Origin: Streptomyces rimosus subsp. rimosus
GTDB taxonomy: Bacteria > Actinomycetota > Actinomycetes > Streptomycetales > Streptomycetaceae
Reading direction: 5' to 3'
Length of the DNA stretch: 64,000 nucleotides
Assembly: GCF_000720725.1 (NCBI RefSeq)
Contig: NZ_JOCQ01000028.1
Location: 24,018-88,017, forward strand
Of this stretch, positions 43,311 to 51,659 are shown piece after piece; the stretch's first letter is position 1; each line of letters opens with the position of its first letter. The notes under the pieces were generated by a model that saw nothing but the letters and a program-made list of their open reading frames with translations, did no database searches and was not told where the DNA came from. A program made the translations under genes and the position numbers.

Positions 43311-44351
43311 ATGTCTCGCAGCATTCGCCTCGCAGTGATCCCCGGTGACGGTATCGGCCAGGAGGTCGTGGCCCAAGGACTGAAGGTCCTCGGTGCGGTC
43401 CTCCCGCAGGACGTCAAGCTGGAAACCAAGGAGTACGATCTCGGCGCCCGGCGGTGGCACGCCACCGGCGAGACGCTGCCGGACGCGGATCTGGAGTCCC
43501 TCAAGGGGCACGACGCGATCCTGCTCGGCGCGATCGGCGACCCGTCCGTGCCCTCCGGCGTCCTGGAGCGCGGCCTGCTCCTGAAGCTGCGCTTCGCCTT
43601 CGACCACTACGTCAACCTGCGCCCCTCCAAACTCTTCCCGAACACCGCGACGCCGCTCGCCGGCCGCCCCGACATCGATTTCGTCGTCGTCCGCGAGGGC
43701 ACCGAGGGCCCGTACACGGGCAACGGCGGCAGCCTGCGCACCGGCACCCCGCACGAGGTCGCCACCGAGGTCAGTCTGAACACCGCGTACGGCGTGGAGC
43801 GGGTGGTCCGGGACGCGTACGAGCGGGCCGCCGCCCGGCCGCGCAAGAAGCTGACGCTGGTCCACAAGAACAACGTCCTGGTGCACGCCGGGCACATGTG
43901 GAAGAAGATCTTCGACAAGGTGGGCGAGGAGTACCCCGGGGTCACCACCGACTATCTGCACGTGGACGCCGCGACGATCTTCTTCGTCACCCAGCCCGAG
44001 CGGTTCGACGTGATCGTCACCGACAACCTTTTCGGCGACATCCTCACCGACCTCGCCGCCGCCGTGACCGGCGGCATCGGCCTGGCCGCCTCCGGCAACA
44101 TCAACCCCACCGGCGCCTTCCCGTCCATGTTCGAGCCGGTGCACGGCTCGGCGCCGGACATCGCGGGCACCGGCAAGGCCGACCCGACGGCCACCGTGCT
44201 GTCCGTCGCCCTCCTCCTGCGCCACCTCGGTCACGACGCCGAGGCGGCCCGTATCGAAGCCGCCGTCGCCGCCGACCTCGAAGCCCGCGGCACGGCCCCC
44301 CGTACCACCGGCGAGATCGGCGACGCGCTCGCCTCCCGCGTGGCGGGCTGA
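43311..44351 (+). CDS. leuB: 3-isopropylmalate dehydrogenase
   Basis: This NAD-dependent decarboxylating dehydrogenase (346 aa) performs the third committed step of leucine synthesis. It belongs to the shorter actinobacterial type. Motifs are AVIPGDGIGQEV, VVVREGTEGPYTGNGG (substrate loop), and DAATIFFVTQPERFDVIVTD then NLFGDILTDLAAAVTGGIGL, which holds the metal-binding Asp residues. EPVHGSAPDIAGTGKADPTA binds the cofactor. It could in principle act on tartrate or other malates, but its neighbours argue for LeuB. A leaderless start is likely. Confidence 0.94.
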   Translation: MSRSIRLAVIPGDGIGQEVVAQGLKVLGAVLPQDVKLETKEYDLGARRWHATGETLPDADLESLKGHDAILLGAIGDPSVPSGVLERGLLLKLRFAFDHYVNLRPSKLFPNTATPLAGRPDIDFVVVREGTEGPYTGNGGSLRTGTPHEVATEVSLNTAYGVERVVRDAYERAAARPRKKLTLVHKNNVLVHAGHMWKKIFDKVGEEYPGVTTDYLHVDAATIFFVTQPERFDVIVTDNLFGDILTDLAAAVTGGIGLAASGNINPTGAFPSMFEPVHGSAPDIAGTGKADPTATVLSVALLLRHLGHDAEAARIEAAVAADLEARGTAPRTTGEIGDALASRVAG

Positions 44352-44380
44352 GCGCCCGGCCCGACGAGCGGCCGGCCGCC

Positions 44381-44413
44381 GACAGCGCCGGGGCCCACCG
44401 CCCCGGCGCTGTC
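44381..44413 (+). terminator. Terminator after leuB
   Basis: A perfect 13-bp stem (GACAGCGCCGGGG 44381-44393 with its complement 44401-44413) closes a 7-nt loop, 30 nt past the leuB stop. Confidence 0.85.
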
Positions 44414-44656
44414 ACCCATGCCCGCGACTGTGCTACCGCCGGGTTGAATGCGACCATCGACCCCTGGCATGCGCACACGGGTCCGGTTCCGGAGCCGCGG
44501 CGTCCCGGTCCTCCACAGCACGGCGTTTCCTCCCCGGCGACACGGGAGCGATAATCGAACGTGGAGCCGCCGTACGAGGGGAGTACCGGACGTCCTGTAA
44601 CGGCAAGGAGTTCGTGAGCGCGGCCCCACAACCTCACCGGTGAAGGACACGCACTC
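44414..44656. promoter_or_regulatory. ilvE upstream region with a possible upstream frame
   Basis: GATAAT at 44550-44555 is a good -10 hexamer with only a poor -35. A 43-codon frame starts ATG at 44469 (MRTRVRFRSRGVPVLH...) and ends at 44600. It begins like the ilvB leader and contains Val/Leu codons, but it has no ribosome binding site and no clear terminator follows. It is recorded as a weak candidate for translation-linked control. Confidence 0.3.
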
Positions 44657-45742
44657 ATGACGACGCCCACGATCGAGCTCAAGCCCTCCGCCCACCCGCT
44701 GTCCGATGCGGAGCGGGAGAAGATCCTGGCCAGCCCCGGCTTCGGCCGGTACTTCACCGATCACATGGTGACGATCCGGTGGACGGAGGGCCGCGGCTGG
44801 CACGACGCCCAGCTGGTGCCGTACGCGCCGCTGTCCATGGACCCGGCCAACATGACGCTGCACTACGCGCAGACGATCTTCGAGGGCCTCAAGGCGTACC
44901 GCCAGCCCGACGGCACCGTCGCCACTTTCCGCCCGGACGCCAACGCCCGCCGCTTCCAGGCCTCCGCCCGCCGCCTGGGCATGCCGGAGCTGCCCGTCGA
45001 TACCTTCATCGAGGCGTGCGACGCGCTGGTCCGGCAGGACAAGAACTGGGTGCCGGCCACCGGTGAGGAATCGCTCTACCTGCGCCCCTTCATGATCGCT
45101 AGCGAGGTCGGCCTGGGCGTCCGGCCGGCCAACGAATACCTGTTCATCATCATTGCCTCGCCCGCCGGCGCCTACTTCACCGGCGGCGTCAAGCCGGTCT
45201 CGGTCTGGCTGTCCCAGGAGTACGTGCGCGCCGTGCGCGGGGGCACCGGCGCCGCCAAGACCGGCGGCAACTACGCCGCCTCCCTCGTCGCCCAGGCCCA
45301 GGCCGCCCAGCACGGCTGCGACCAGGTCGTCTGGCTGGACGCGATCGAGCGCCGCTGGATCGAGGAAATGGGCGGCATGAACCTGTACTTCGTGTACGGC
45401 AACAAGATCGTCACCCCGGAACTCTCCGGTTCCCTCCTCCCCGGCATCACCCGCGACTCCCTCCTGAAGATCGCCACCGACCTCGGCCACGAGGCGGCCG
45501 AGGGCCGCATCTCCGTCGAGGACTGGAAGGCCGCCACCGAGGACGGATCCCTGACCGAGGTCTTCGCCTGCGGCACCGCCGCCGTCATCACCCCCGTCGG
45601 CTCGGTCAAGTCCGAGGCCGCCTCCTGGACGGTCGGCGACGGCAAGCCCGGCGAGGTCACCATGAAGCTCCGCAAGGCCCTCCTGGACCTCCAGACGGGC
45701 GCGACGCCGGACACGCACGGCTGGATGCACCAGCTCGGCTGA
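44657..45742 (+). CDS. ilvE: Branched-chain amino acid aminotransferase
   Basis: This fold-type IV PLP transaminase (361 aa, class II BCAT length) exchanges amino groups between glutamate and the Val/Leu/Ile 2-oxoacids. The PLP Lys lies in VRGGTGAAKTGGNYAASLVA. The conserved LHYAQTIFEGLKAYR and YLRPFMIASEVGLGV segments shape the active site. EVFACGTAAVITPVGSVKSE binds the cofactor phosphate. It supplies the final step for the products of ilvBNC, leuB and cimA, and also starts their catabolism towards branched fatty acids. Confidence 0.96.
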   Translation: MTTPTIELKPSAHPLSDAEREKILASPGFGRYFTDHMVTIRWTEGRGWHDAQLVPYAPLSMDPANMTLHYAQTIFEGLKAYRQPDGTVATFRPDANARRFQASARRLGMPELPVDTFIEACDALVRQDKNWVPATGEESLYLRPFMIASEVGLGVRPANEYLFIIIASPAGAYFTGGVKPVSVWLSQEYVRAVRGGTGAAKTGGNYAASLVAQAQAAQHGCDQVVWLDAIERRWIEEMGGMNLYFVYGNKIVTPELSGSLLPGITRDSLLKIATDLGHEAAEGRISVEDWKAATEDGSLTEVFACGTAAVITPVGSVKSEAASWTVGDGKPGEVTMKLRKALLDLQTGATPDTHGWMHQLG

Positions 45743-45766
45743 TTCCCGAGCCCCATCCCACCTCAC

Positions 45767-45809
45767 CGAACGGCCGCCCGGCGCTTGCCGGGGGGCCGTT
45801 CGGCGTTTT
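45767..45809 (+). terminator. Terminator after ilvE
   Basis: CGAACGGCC (45767-45775) pairs with GGCCGTTCG (45794-45802), extended by an inner CCCGGC/GCCGGG stem, and is followed by GCGTTTT. Confidence 0.82.
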
Positions 45810-45869
45810 GTCGGGGCGGTCGGTGCTCCCGGGGTGCGCGGTTCCGGACGCCCGGCTCTGTACGGCTTT

Positions 45870-45952
45870 GAGTGCTGCTCTAACTCCTCGATGACCGCGC
45901 GGCAGTCAAGCCCTTGTGGCCAGGGGTAGGCCTGATTAGAGTGCTGCACTAA
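45870..45952 (+). promoter_or_regulatory. aguA promoter with two operator-like direct repeats
   Basis: TTGTGG (45914-45919) and TAGAGT (45937-45942) form a promoter with an ideal 17-nt spacer. The 14-bp sequence GAGTGCTGCWCTAA occurs at 45870-45883 and again at 45939-45952. The second copy contains the palindrome AGTGC-T-GCACT and overlaps the -10. The copies are 69 bp apart. The TetR gene encoded in this operon is the likely binder. Confidence 0.65.
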
Positions 45953-46025
45953 AGCGTTCCCAGTCGACGCTACTCACACACGCGGGGCGGCCCGGACGGG
46001 GGCCGCCCCGCTCCCGGAGGACCCC

Positions 46026-47081
46026 ATGACCACCACCCCCGCCGCCGACGGCTTCCGCATGCCCGCCGAGTGGGCTCCGCACGAGCGCACCTGGATGGCC
46101 TGGCCGGGGCCGAACGCGACCTTCGGGGGCGAGGGTGGCGAGGAACTGGAGCGGGCCCGGCGGGTGTGGGCGGGGGTGGCGCGGGCCGTGCGGCGGTTCG
46201 AGGCGGTCACCGTGGTGGCGGATCCCGGGCAGGCGGATCGGGCGCGGCCGTTGCTCGGGGCGGGGATCGAGGTGGTCGAGCGGGCGCTGGATGATGCGTG
46301 GATGCGGGATATCGGGCCGACGTTCCTGGTCGGCGGGCCGGGGCAACTGGGCGCTGTGGACTGGGTGTTCAACGGGTGGGGTGCGCAGGACTGGGCTCGC
46401 TGGGAGCGGGATGCGGAGATCGGCGGGTACGTGGGCGGGCTGGCCGGGGCCCGTACGTACCGCTCGTCGCTGGTGAATGAAGGCGGCGGGCTGCATGTGG
46501 ACGGCGAGGGGACGGTGCTGCTGACGGAGACCGTGCAGCTCGACCCCGGGCGTAACCCCGGCCGTACCCGGGAGGAGGCCGAGGCGGAGGTTCATGCCTG
46601 CCTCGGCACCACGAAGGCGATCTGGCTGCCGCGCGGGCTGACCGCCGACTACGGACGGTTCGGGACCCGCGGGCACGTGGACATCGTCGCGGCGTTCGCC
46701 CGCCCCGGCGTCGTCGTCGCGCACACCCAGCCCGACCCGGCCCACCCCGATCACGCGGTGTGCGCCGAGATCGTCAGGCTGCTGCGCGCCTCGACGGACG
46801 CGCGCGGCCGGCGCCTGGAGGTGGTCGAGGTGCCCGCGCCGACCGTGGTGGAGGTGGACGGTGAGCCGGTGGATTACTCGTACATCAACCACTACCTGTG
46901 CAACGGCGGTGTGGTGCTGTGCGCCTTCGGCGACCCGCGCGACGAGGAGGCCGCCGCGATCTTTCGGCGGCTGTTCCCGGAGCGGACGGTCACGCTCGTC
47001 GACGCCCGTACGATCTTTGCAGCGGGTGGCGGCATCCACTGCATCACCCAGCAGCAGCCCAAGGTGGGCGCAGCAGTCTGA
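46026..47081 (+). CDS. aguA: Agmatine deiminase
   Basis: This enzyme (351 aa) hydrolyses agmatine to N-carbamoylputrescine and ammonia. It belongs to the PPAD superfamily (guanidino-modifying pentein fold). The N-terminal MPAEWAPHERTWMAWPGP is diagnostic. The Asp/Glu/His residues appear in ALDDAWMRDIGPTFLV, SSLVNEGGGLHVDGEG and GTRGHVDIVAAFA. The catalytic Cys is in AAGGGIHCITQQQPK. CCCGGAGGACCCC precedes the ATG. Its operon partner is a TetR regulator 17 bp downstream, suggesting substrate-induced polyamine catabolism. Confidence 0.95.
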   Translation: MTTTPAADGFRMPAEWAPHERTWMAWPGPNATFGGEGGEELERARRVWAGVARAVRRFEAVTVVADPGQADRARPLLGAGIEVVERALDDAWMRDIGPTFLVGGPGQLGAVDWVFNGWGAQDWARWERDAEIGGYVGGLAGARTYRSSLVNEGGGLHVDGEGTVLLTETVQLDPGRNPGRTREEAEAEVHACLGTTKAIWLPRGLTADYGRFGTRGHVDIVAAFARPGVVVAHTQPDPAHPDHAVCAEIVRLLRASTDARGRRLEVVEVPAPTVVEVDGEPVDYSYINHYLCNGGVVLCAFGDPRDEEAAAIFRRLFPERTVTLVDARTIFAAGGGIHCITQQQPKVGAAV

Positions 47082-47098
47082 CGTTACCGGAGGTTTCC

Positions 47099-47728
47099 GT
47101 GTCCGGACCGGTCCGCCGACCCCGGCGGCGGCTCGCCCAGCCCCGCGAGCAGGTTCTCGCCGCGGCGATGACCACCATCGCCGAAGCGGGCCTGGACCGG
47201 CTGACCATGGCCGGGCTCGGCCGCGAGGTCGGTATGAGCAGCGGGCACATCCTCTACTACTTCGGTACGAAGGATGAACTGCTGCTCCAGACCTTGCAGT
47301 GGAGCGAGGAGCAGTTGGGAGCCCGGCGGCGGGCCGCGCTCGCGCGCCGTGTCCCGGCGCGCGAGCGGCTGGACGCGCTGGTGGGGCTGTACCTGCCCGA
47401 AGGGCGCAGGGATCCGCGCTGGACGCTGTGGCTGGAGGTGTGGAACCGCTCGCAGAACGCGGACGACAAGGCCCGCGAGCGCCAGCTCGACCTGGAACTG
47501 GCCTGGCACCGCGATCTGGTGGCGCTCCTGGCCGAGGGCGCCTCGAAGGGTGAGCTGCGGGCGGTGGACGCGGAGCGCTTCGCCACCCGTACGCGCGCGC
47601 TGCTGGACGGCTTCGGCACGCACCTCGTCGTCGGCCTGCCGGGGCTGGACCGGGAGCAGGTGCTGCGGCACGTGGCGGAGTTCCTGGACGAGGCGCTGAC
47701 GCCGGCGGAGGCCGCGAACGCGCCTTGA
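47099..47728 (+). CDS. TetR-family regulator co-transcribed with aguA
   Basis: This gene encodes 209 aa. The HTH is QVLAAAMTTIAEAGLDRLTM then AGLGREVGMSSGHILYYFGT. The C-terminal domain resembles the BetI/TetR_C_6 type (WLEVWNRSQNADDKARERQL). GGAGG lies 6 nt before the GTG at 47099. Being in the same operon as aguA and downstream of duplicated operator-like sites, it is probably the local repressor responding to agmatine or a related amine (inference). Confidence 0.87.
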   Translation: MSGPVRRPRRRLAQPREQVLAAAMTTIAEAGLDRLTMAGLGREVGMSSGHILYYFGTKDELLLQTLQWSEEQLGARRRAALARRVPARERLDALVGLYLPEGRRDPRWTLWLEVWNRSQNADDKARERQLDLELAWHRDLVALLAEGASKGELRAVDAERFATRTRALLDGFGTHLVVGLPGLDREQVLRHVAEFLDEALTPAEAANAP

Positions 47729-47746
47729 TGGCCGGGCTGTGCGGAC

Positions 47747-47818
47747 GCCTCGACTCCCGACGGGTTGGATGCCCCAACTCCCGGCCGGCTGCAAGCCCCA
47801 ACTCCCGACTGGTTGTAC
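47747..47818. repeat. Three 24-bp imperfect tandem repeats after the TetR gene
   Basis: Units at 47747-47770, 47771-47794 and 47795-47818 share the core GCCCCAACTCCCG followed by an RNCGGBTG-type half. The array begins 19 bp after the TetR stop and lies in the gap before the beta-propeller gene. The period matches that of the array at 31219-31314, but the sequence is different. Confidence 0.82.
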
Positions 47819-47911
47819 GGAAAAGAGCGCATTGACCCTGTCGCCGGAGATGCGGTTGTATCCCCTCGCGCTCCGGCGCAGGGCCGGAGGCGGGTGTTTC
47901 CGGGGGGAAGC

Positions 47912-49174
47912 ATGGGCGTGGACACGGGTACGGGCAGCGGCAGACGTACGGTGACGGGCGCCGTTGTGGCCGCCGTGCTGGTGGGGGCGGTGGCGGCCGG
48001 CGGCCCGCCCGCGGCGGCGGGTGGCCAGGGGCCGCGCACCGAGCGGGTGAACACCGCCCCCGACGGCTCCGAGGCGGTCGGCGGCGGCTCGTTCAACGCC
48101 GCGATCAGCGCCGACGGCCGGTACGTCGCCTTCGACTCGGAGGCCGACAACCTCGTGCCGGGCGACGACAACGACGGCACCCTCGTCCGCGACGTCTTCC
48201 TGCGCGACCGCCGCACCGGCACCACCCGCCGCCTCAACGCCCCGCTCGGCCACGGCAACGCCGACTTCGCCACGATCAGCGCCAATGGCCGGTACGTGGC
48301 TTTCAACGCCGAGACGGGCGGGCAGTACCACGTCTACGTCTACGAGATCCGCACCGGCCGCCTGGAACGCGCCGACCTGGACATGGACGCGGGCTTCACC
48401 GGCGGCGAGGCGCCCGCGCTCAGCGCCGACGGCCGCTACGTCGCCTACGTCGGCAGGCAGACCACCGTCCCGCCGGAGAAGGAGGAGATGAGCCGGATCT
48501 ACGTACGCGACCGCCGGACCGGGACGACGCGCCGGGCCAGCCGGGTCCCCACCAAGGAGGGACGCGGCTACGACTCCACGCGGATCAGCGCCGACGGCGG
48601 CAAGGTCGTATACCGGGAGCGCAGCCGCCGCGGCGGCGGCCCCGGCGGCGAACGCGACTGGGCCGACATCTACCTCGCCGACCTGCGCACCGGCGAGCAG
48701 CGGCAGATCGACACCACCGCCGACGGGCTGCCCGCCACCTCGGGCTCCACCGACCCGCTGATCAGCGCCGACGGCCGCACCGTCGCCTTCAACTCCTCCG
48801 CGAAGAACATCGTGCCGGTGCCGGACGAGGCGCGCTCGTACGTCTTCGTACGGGACCTGCGCACCGGCGCGGTCCGGCGGGTGGACGGCGTCAACGGCAA
48901 CCAGTACGCCGACGCCGACGCGATCGGCCCGGACGGCCGACGGCTGCTGCTGCACTCCTACGGCGTCGAGTACGGGCTGTACGTCAAGGACCTGAAGACC
49001 GGGAAGGACACCCTGGTCAGCCCCGGCACCGACGGCAAGCCCAGGGCGGCCACCGCCGGGCCCGACGGGATGACGGCGGACGGCCGCAAGGTCGTCTTCG
49101 AGTCGCACCTCGACGACCTGGTCGCCGGAGACACCAACTACGAGACCGATGTGTTCCTGCGGCACACCCGCTGA
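47912..49174 (+). CDS. Secreted TolB/PD40-type beta-propeller protein
   Basis: This is a 420-aa exported protein with a signal peptide (GRRTVTGAVVAAVLVGAVAA, cleavage near PAAAGG). It then has seven repeats around the motif 'ISADGRYVAF' (for example AAISADGRYVAFDSEADNLV, LISADGRTVAFNSSAKNIV), each with an RDRRTGTTRR-type strand. That is a seven-bladed propeller of PD40 style. There is no catalytic motif; it may bind a ligand or protein at the cell surface. GGGGGAAG precedes the ATG. Confidence 0.85.
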   Translation: MGVDTGTGSGRRTVTGAVVAAVLVGAVAAGGPPAAAGGQGPRTERVNTAPDGSEAVGGGSFNAAISADGRYVAFDSEADNLVPGDDNDGTLVRDVFLRDRRTGTTRRLNAPLGHGNADFATISANGRYVAFNAETGGQYHVYVYEIRTGRLERADLDMDAGFTGGEAPALSADGRYVAYVGRQTTVPPEKEEMSRIYVRDRRTGTTRRASRVPTKEGRGYDSTRISADGGKVVYRERSRRGGGPGGERDWADIYLADLRTGEQRQIDTTADGLPATSGSTDPLISADGRTVAFNSSAKNIVPVPDEARSYVFVRDLRTGAVRRVDGVNGNQYADADAIGPDGRRLLLHSYGVEYGLYVKDLKTGKDTLVSPGTDGKPRAATAGPDGMTADGRKVVFESHLDDLVAGDTNYETDVFLRHTR

Positions 49175-49310
49175 GGGCGACGGCCACCCCGCGCGACCCC
49201 GCTGGCGCCTCCTCGCGCAGGTCGGGCGCATACTCCGCAGGTAACGAAGCGTGATCGGTGCCCGCCGCACCCTTGCCGCGGCGGGTACCGGTCGGCGACC
49301 GTGATCGGTC

Positions 49311-50633
49311 ATGGGACGAGAGCAGTGGAAGAAGATCTGGGTCGGCTCGGCCGGCAACATGGTCGAGTGGTTCGACTGGTTCGTGTACGCCAGCTTCGCG
49401 GTGTACTTCGCCGACTCCTTCTTCCCGAAGGGGAACGACACCGCCAACCTCATGAACACCATGGGGATCTTCGCGGTCGGCTTCTTCATGCGGCCGGTGG
49501 GCGGCTGGCTGCTCGGCCGGGTCGGTGACCGCAAGGGCCGCAAGGCCGCGCTGACCCTCACCGTCACCCTGATGTCCGCCTCCGCCGTCCTCATCGCCGT
49601 CGCGCCGACCTACGCGGTGGCCGGCTACGGCGGCGTCGCGGTGCTGCTCATCGCCCGCATGCTGCAAGGGCTCTCGGTCGGCGGCGAGTACGCGGCCAGC
49701 GCCACGTACCTGACGGAGGCGTCCGCGCCCGGCCGCCGCGGCTTCGCCTCCAGCTTCCAGTACGTGTCCATGACCGCCGGCCAGCTCCTCGGACTCGGCC
49801 TGCAGATCATCCTGCAGCGCACCATGTCCGAGGACGCCCTGCACAGCTGGGCCTGGCGCATCCCGTTCATCATCGGCGCGCTCGGCGCCGCCATCGTCTT
49901 CTACCTGCGGCGCAACATGCTGGAGACGGAGGTGTACGCGCAGGACGACAGCGCGCACAGCGACCCGGCGCGCGGCACGATCAAGGCGCTGTGGGCGCAC
50001 AAGCGCGAGGCGTTCCTCGTCATCGCGCTCACCATGGGCGGCACCGTCGCGTACTACACGTACACGACCTACCTCACCAAGTACCTGTCCGGCACCGCCG
50101 GCCTGGCCAAGCCCACCGCCTCGCTGGTCAGCTTCTGCGCGCTGTTCGTCTTCATGTGCATCCAGCCGCTGGCGGGCAGGCTCTCCGACCGGATCGGCCG
50201 CCGCCCGCTGCTGATCACCTTCGCCGTCGGCTCGACCTTCCTGACCGTGCCGATCATGACGCTGCTCAAGCACGCCGGCAGCTTCTGGCCCGCGCTCGGC
50301 CTCTCGCTGCTGGCCCTGCTCGTCGTCACCGGCTACACCTCGATCAACGCCTGCGTGAAGGCCGAACTCTTCCCCACCGGCATCCGCGCCCTCGGCGTCG
50401 CCCTCCCGTACGCCATCGCCAACGCCCTCTTCGGCGGCACCGCCGAATACGTGGCCCTCTGGTTCAAGAAGGGCGGCATCGAATCCGGCTACTACTGGTA
50501 CGTGGCGGGCTGCGCGGCCGTCTCGCTGATCGTCTACGTCACGATGCGCGAGACCAGGACCATCGACCTCCACCGGGTGAAGCAGCCGGAGGGGGACCCG
50601 GCTCCGGCCAGGACCAGCCCCTCCGGCGTTTGA
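49311..50633 (+). CDS. MFS transporter of the metabolite:H+ symporter (MHS) type
   Basis: This 12-helix membrane permease (440 aa) imports carboxylates or osmolytes with protons. The MHS signature is clear. The N-terminus is SAGNMVEWFDWFVYASFAVY. The loop 2-3 motif is RPVGGWLLGRVGDRKGRKAA, and MLQGLSVGGEYAASATYLTE forms helix 4-5. A second GxLSDRIGRRP motif starts the second half. KgtP-like dicarboxylate and proline/betaine permeases share these features, and the exact substrate cannot be read. It is a single gene. Confidence 0.9.
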   Translation: MGREQWKKIWVGSAGNMVEWFDWFVYASFAVYFADSFFPKGNDTANLMNTMGIFAVGFFMRPVGGWLLGRVGDRKGRKAALTLTVTLMSASAVLIAVAPTYAVAGYGGVAVLLIARMLQGLSVGGEYAASATYLTEASAPGRRGFASSFQYVSMTAGQLLGLGLQIILQRTMSEDALHSWAWRIPFIIGALGAAIVFYLRRNMLETEVYAQDDSAHSDPARGTIKALWAHKREAFLVIALTMGGTVAYYTYTTYLTKYLSGTAGLAKPTASLVSFCALFVFMCIQPLAGRLSDRIGRRPLLITFAVGSTFLTVPIMTLLKHAGSFWPALGLSLLALLVVTGYTSINACVKAELFPTGIRALGVALPYAIANALFGGTAEYVALWFKKGGIESGYYWYVAGCAAVSLIVYVTMRETRTIDLHRVKQPEGDPAPARTSPSGV

Positions 50634-50663
50634 GAAGTGAGGCCGGTGATCGCCTGCGGGCGA

Positions 50664-51581
50664 TCACTCGCGAGATCGAGAACGGTACTCGCCCGGGGCC
50701 ATGCCGTGAGCGCGTCTGAAGGCGCGGCTGAAAGCGTGCGGAGAGCCGTATCCGACCGCGCCGGAGATCGACTCGACCGGCTCATCGGTATCGCGGAGCC
50801 GGACGGACGCCAGGTCGATGCGCCACTGGGTCACGTACGCGCCCGGAGTCTGTCCGAGGGCTGACCGGAAACGCCTGGACAGTGTCGCCCGGGAGACGCT
50901 CGTCGCGGTGGCCAGGGTCTCCGTGGTCCAGGGGTGTGCCGGTTGGGCGTGGACGCATGCCAGGGCGTCGCGCACGACCGGATCACGCATCGCTCCCAGC
51001 CATGAGCCGGACCGCTCCTGCGGGTGGCGGGCCAGCCAGGCGCGTACGAACTGGACGAGCAGGAGGTCGACGATGCTGTTGACGGCGGCGGTGGTGCCGA
51101 TCTGCGGCTGTGCGAGCTCGGCAGCGAGAAGTTCGACGGTCCTTCCGAGCTGCGCGTTCTCCCGGGCCGTGACGTGCATCGGCCGGGCGAGGGAGGTGAG
51201 CACCGGTGTGCGCACCTCCGGGTCCTGCTCGTAGTGCAGGACGATCACTTCGGTCTGCACCGGCGCCGAGCCCAGTCGCAGGGCTCGGCCATCGCCGAAA
51301 GACCGGGCCGCCGCCGCACGGTCGCAGGAACCCATCGCCACGCCGGCGCCGCCGGCTATCCCGTGCGCGGTGCCCGGCGGCACCAGGACGGCGTCTCCGG
51401 CCTGCACCTGAAGGGGCTTCGCGCCGGTGACGTGGAGCCACATGGTGCCGCGGGACACCACGTGCAGTGCCGCTCCTGGCGAGGAGTCCAGCCACAGGCC
51501 CCAGGTTCCCCCGGCCTTCAGCACGACCCCGAGCGCCCCACGCGCACCCGAAACACGCAAGACCTCCGCCAGCACATCCAT
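50664..51581 (-). CDS. AraC-family regulator with cupin sensor
   Basis: This gene encodes 305 aa. The N-terminal cupin (~residues 25-105) includes VSRGTMWLHVTGAKPLQVQA and GDAVLVPPGTAHGI. The C-terminal pair of HTHs is TTETLATATSVSRATLSRRF then AVGYGSPHAFSRAFRRAHGM. The cupin-plus-AraC layout is that of regulators of oxidoreductases. GAGGA lies 8 nt before the ATG at 51581; a GTG at 51599 is possible. It is downstream of, and on the same strand as, the quinone-oxidoreductase-like gene, with 78 bp between, so it likely controls that gene. Confidence 0.88.
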   Translation of the reverse strand: MDVLAEVLRVSGARGALGVVLKAGGTWGLWLDSSPGAALHVVSRGTMWLHVTGAKPLQVQAGDAVLVPPGTAHGIAGGAGVAMGSCDRAAAARSFGDGRALRLGSAPVQTEVIVLHYEQDPEVRTPVLTSLARPMHVTARENAQLGRTVELLAAELAQPQIGTTAAVNSIVDLLLVQFVRAWLARHPQERSGSWLGAMRDPVVRDALACVHAQPAHPWTTETLATATSVSRATLSRRFRSALGQTPGAYVTQWRIDLASVRLRDTDEPVESISGAVGYGSPHAFSRAFRRAHGMAPGEYRSRSRE

Positions 51582-51659
51582 GGGTCCATCCTCGTCCACC
51601 GCCGCGAACCGCCCACCGGCGGGCGACGGCCGACGACGCGTGCGTCCTCGTCCACCGCG

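Noticed and set aside
47084..49594. Long minus-strand open frame opposite the TetR and beta-propeller genes
   Set aside because: The forward genes have ribosome binding sites and recognisable domains; the antisense translation is low-complexity.
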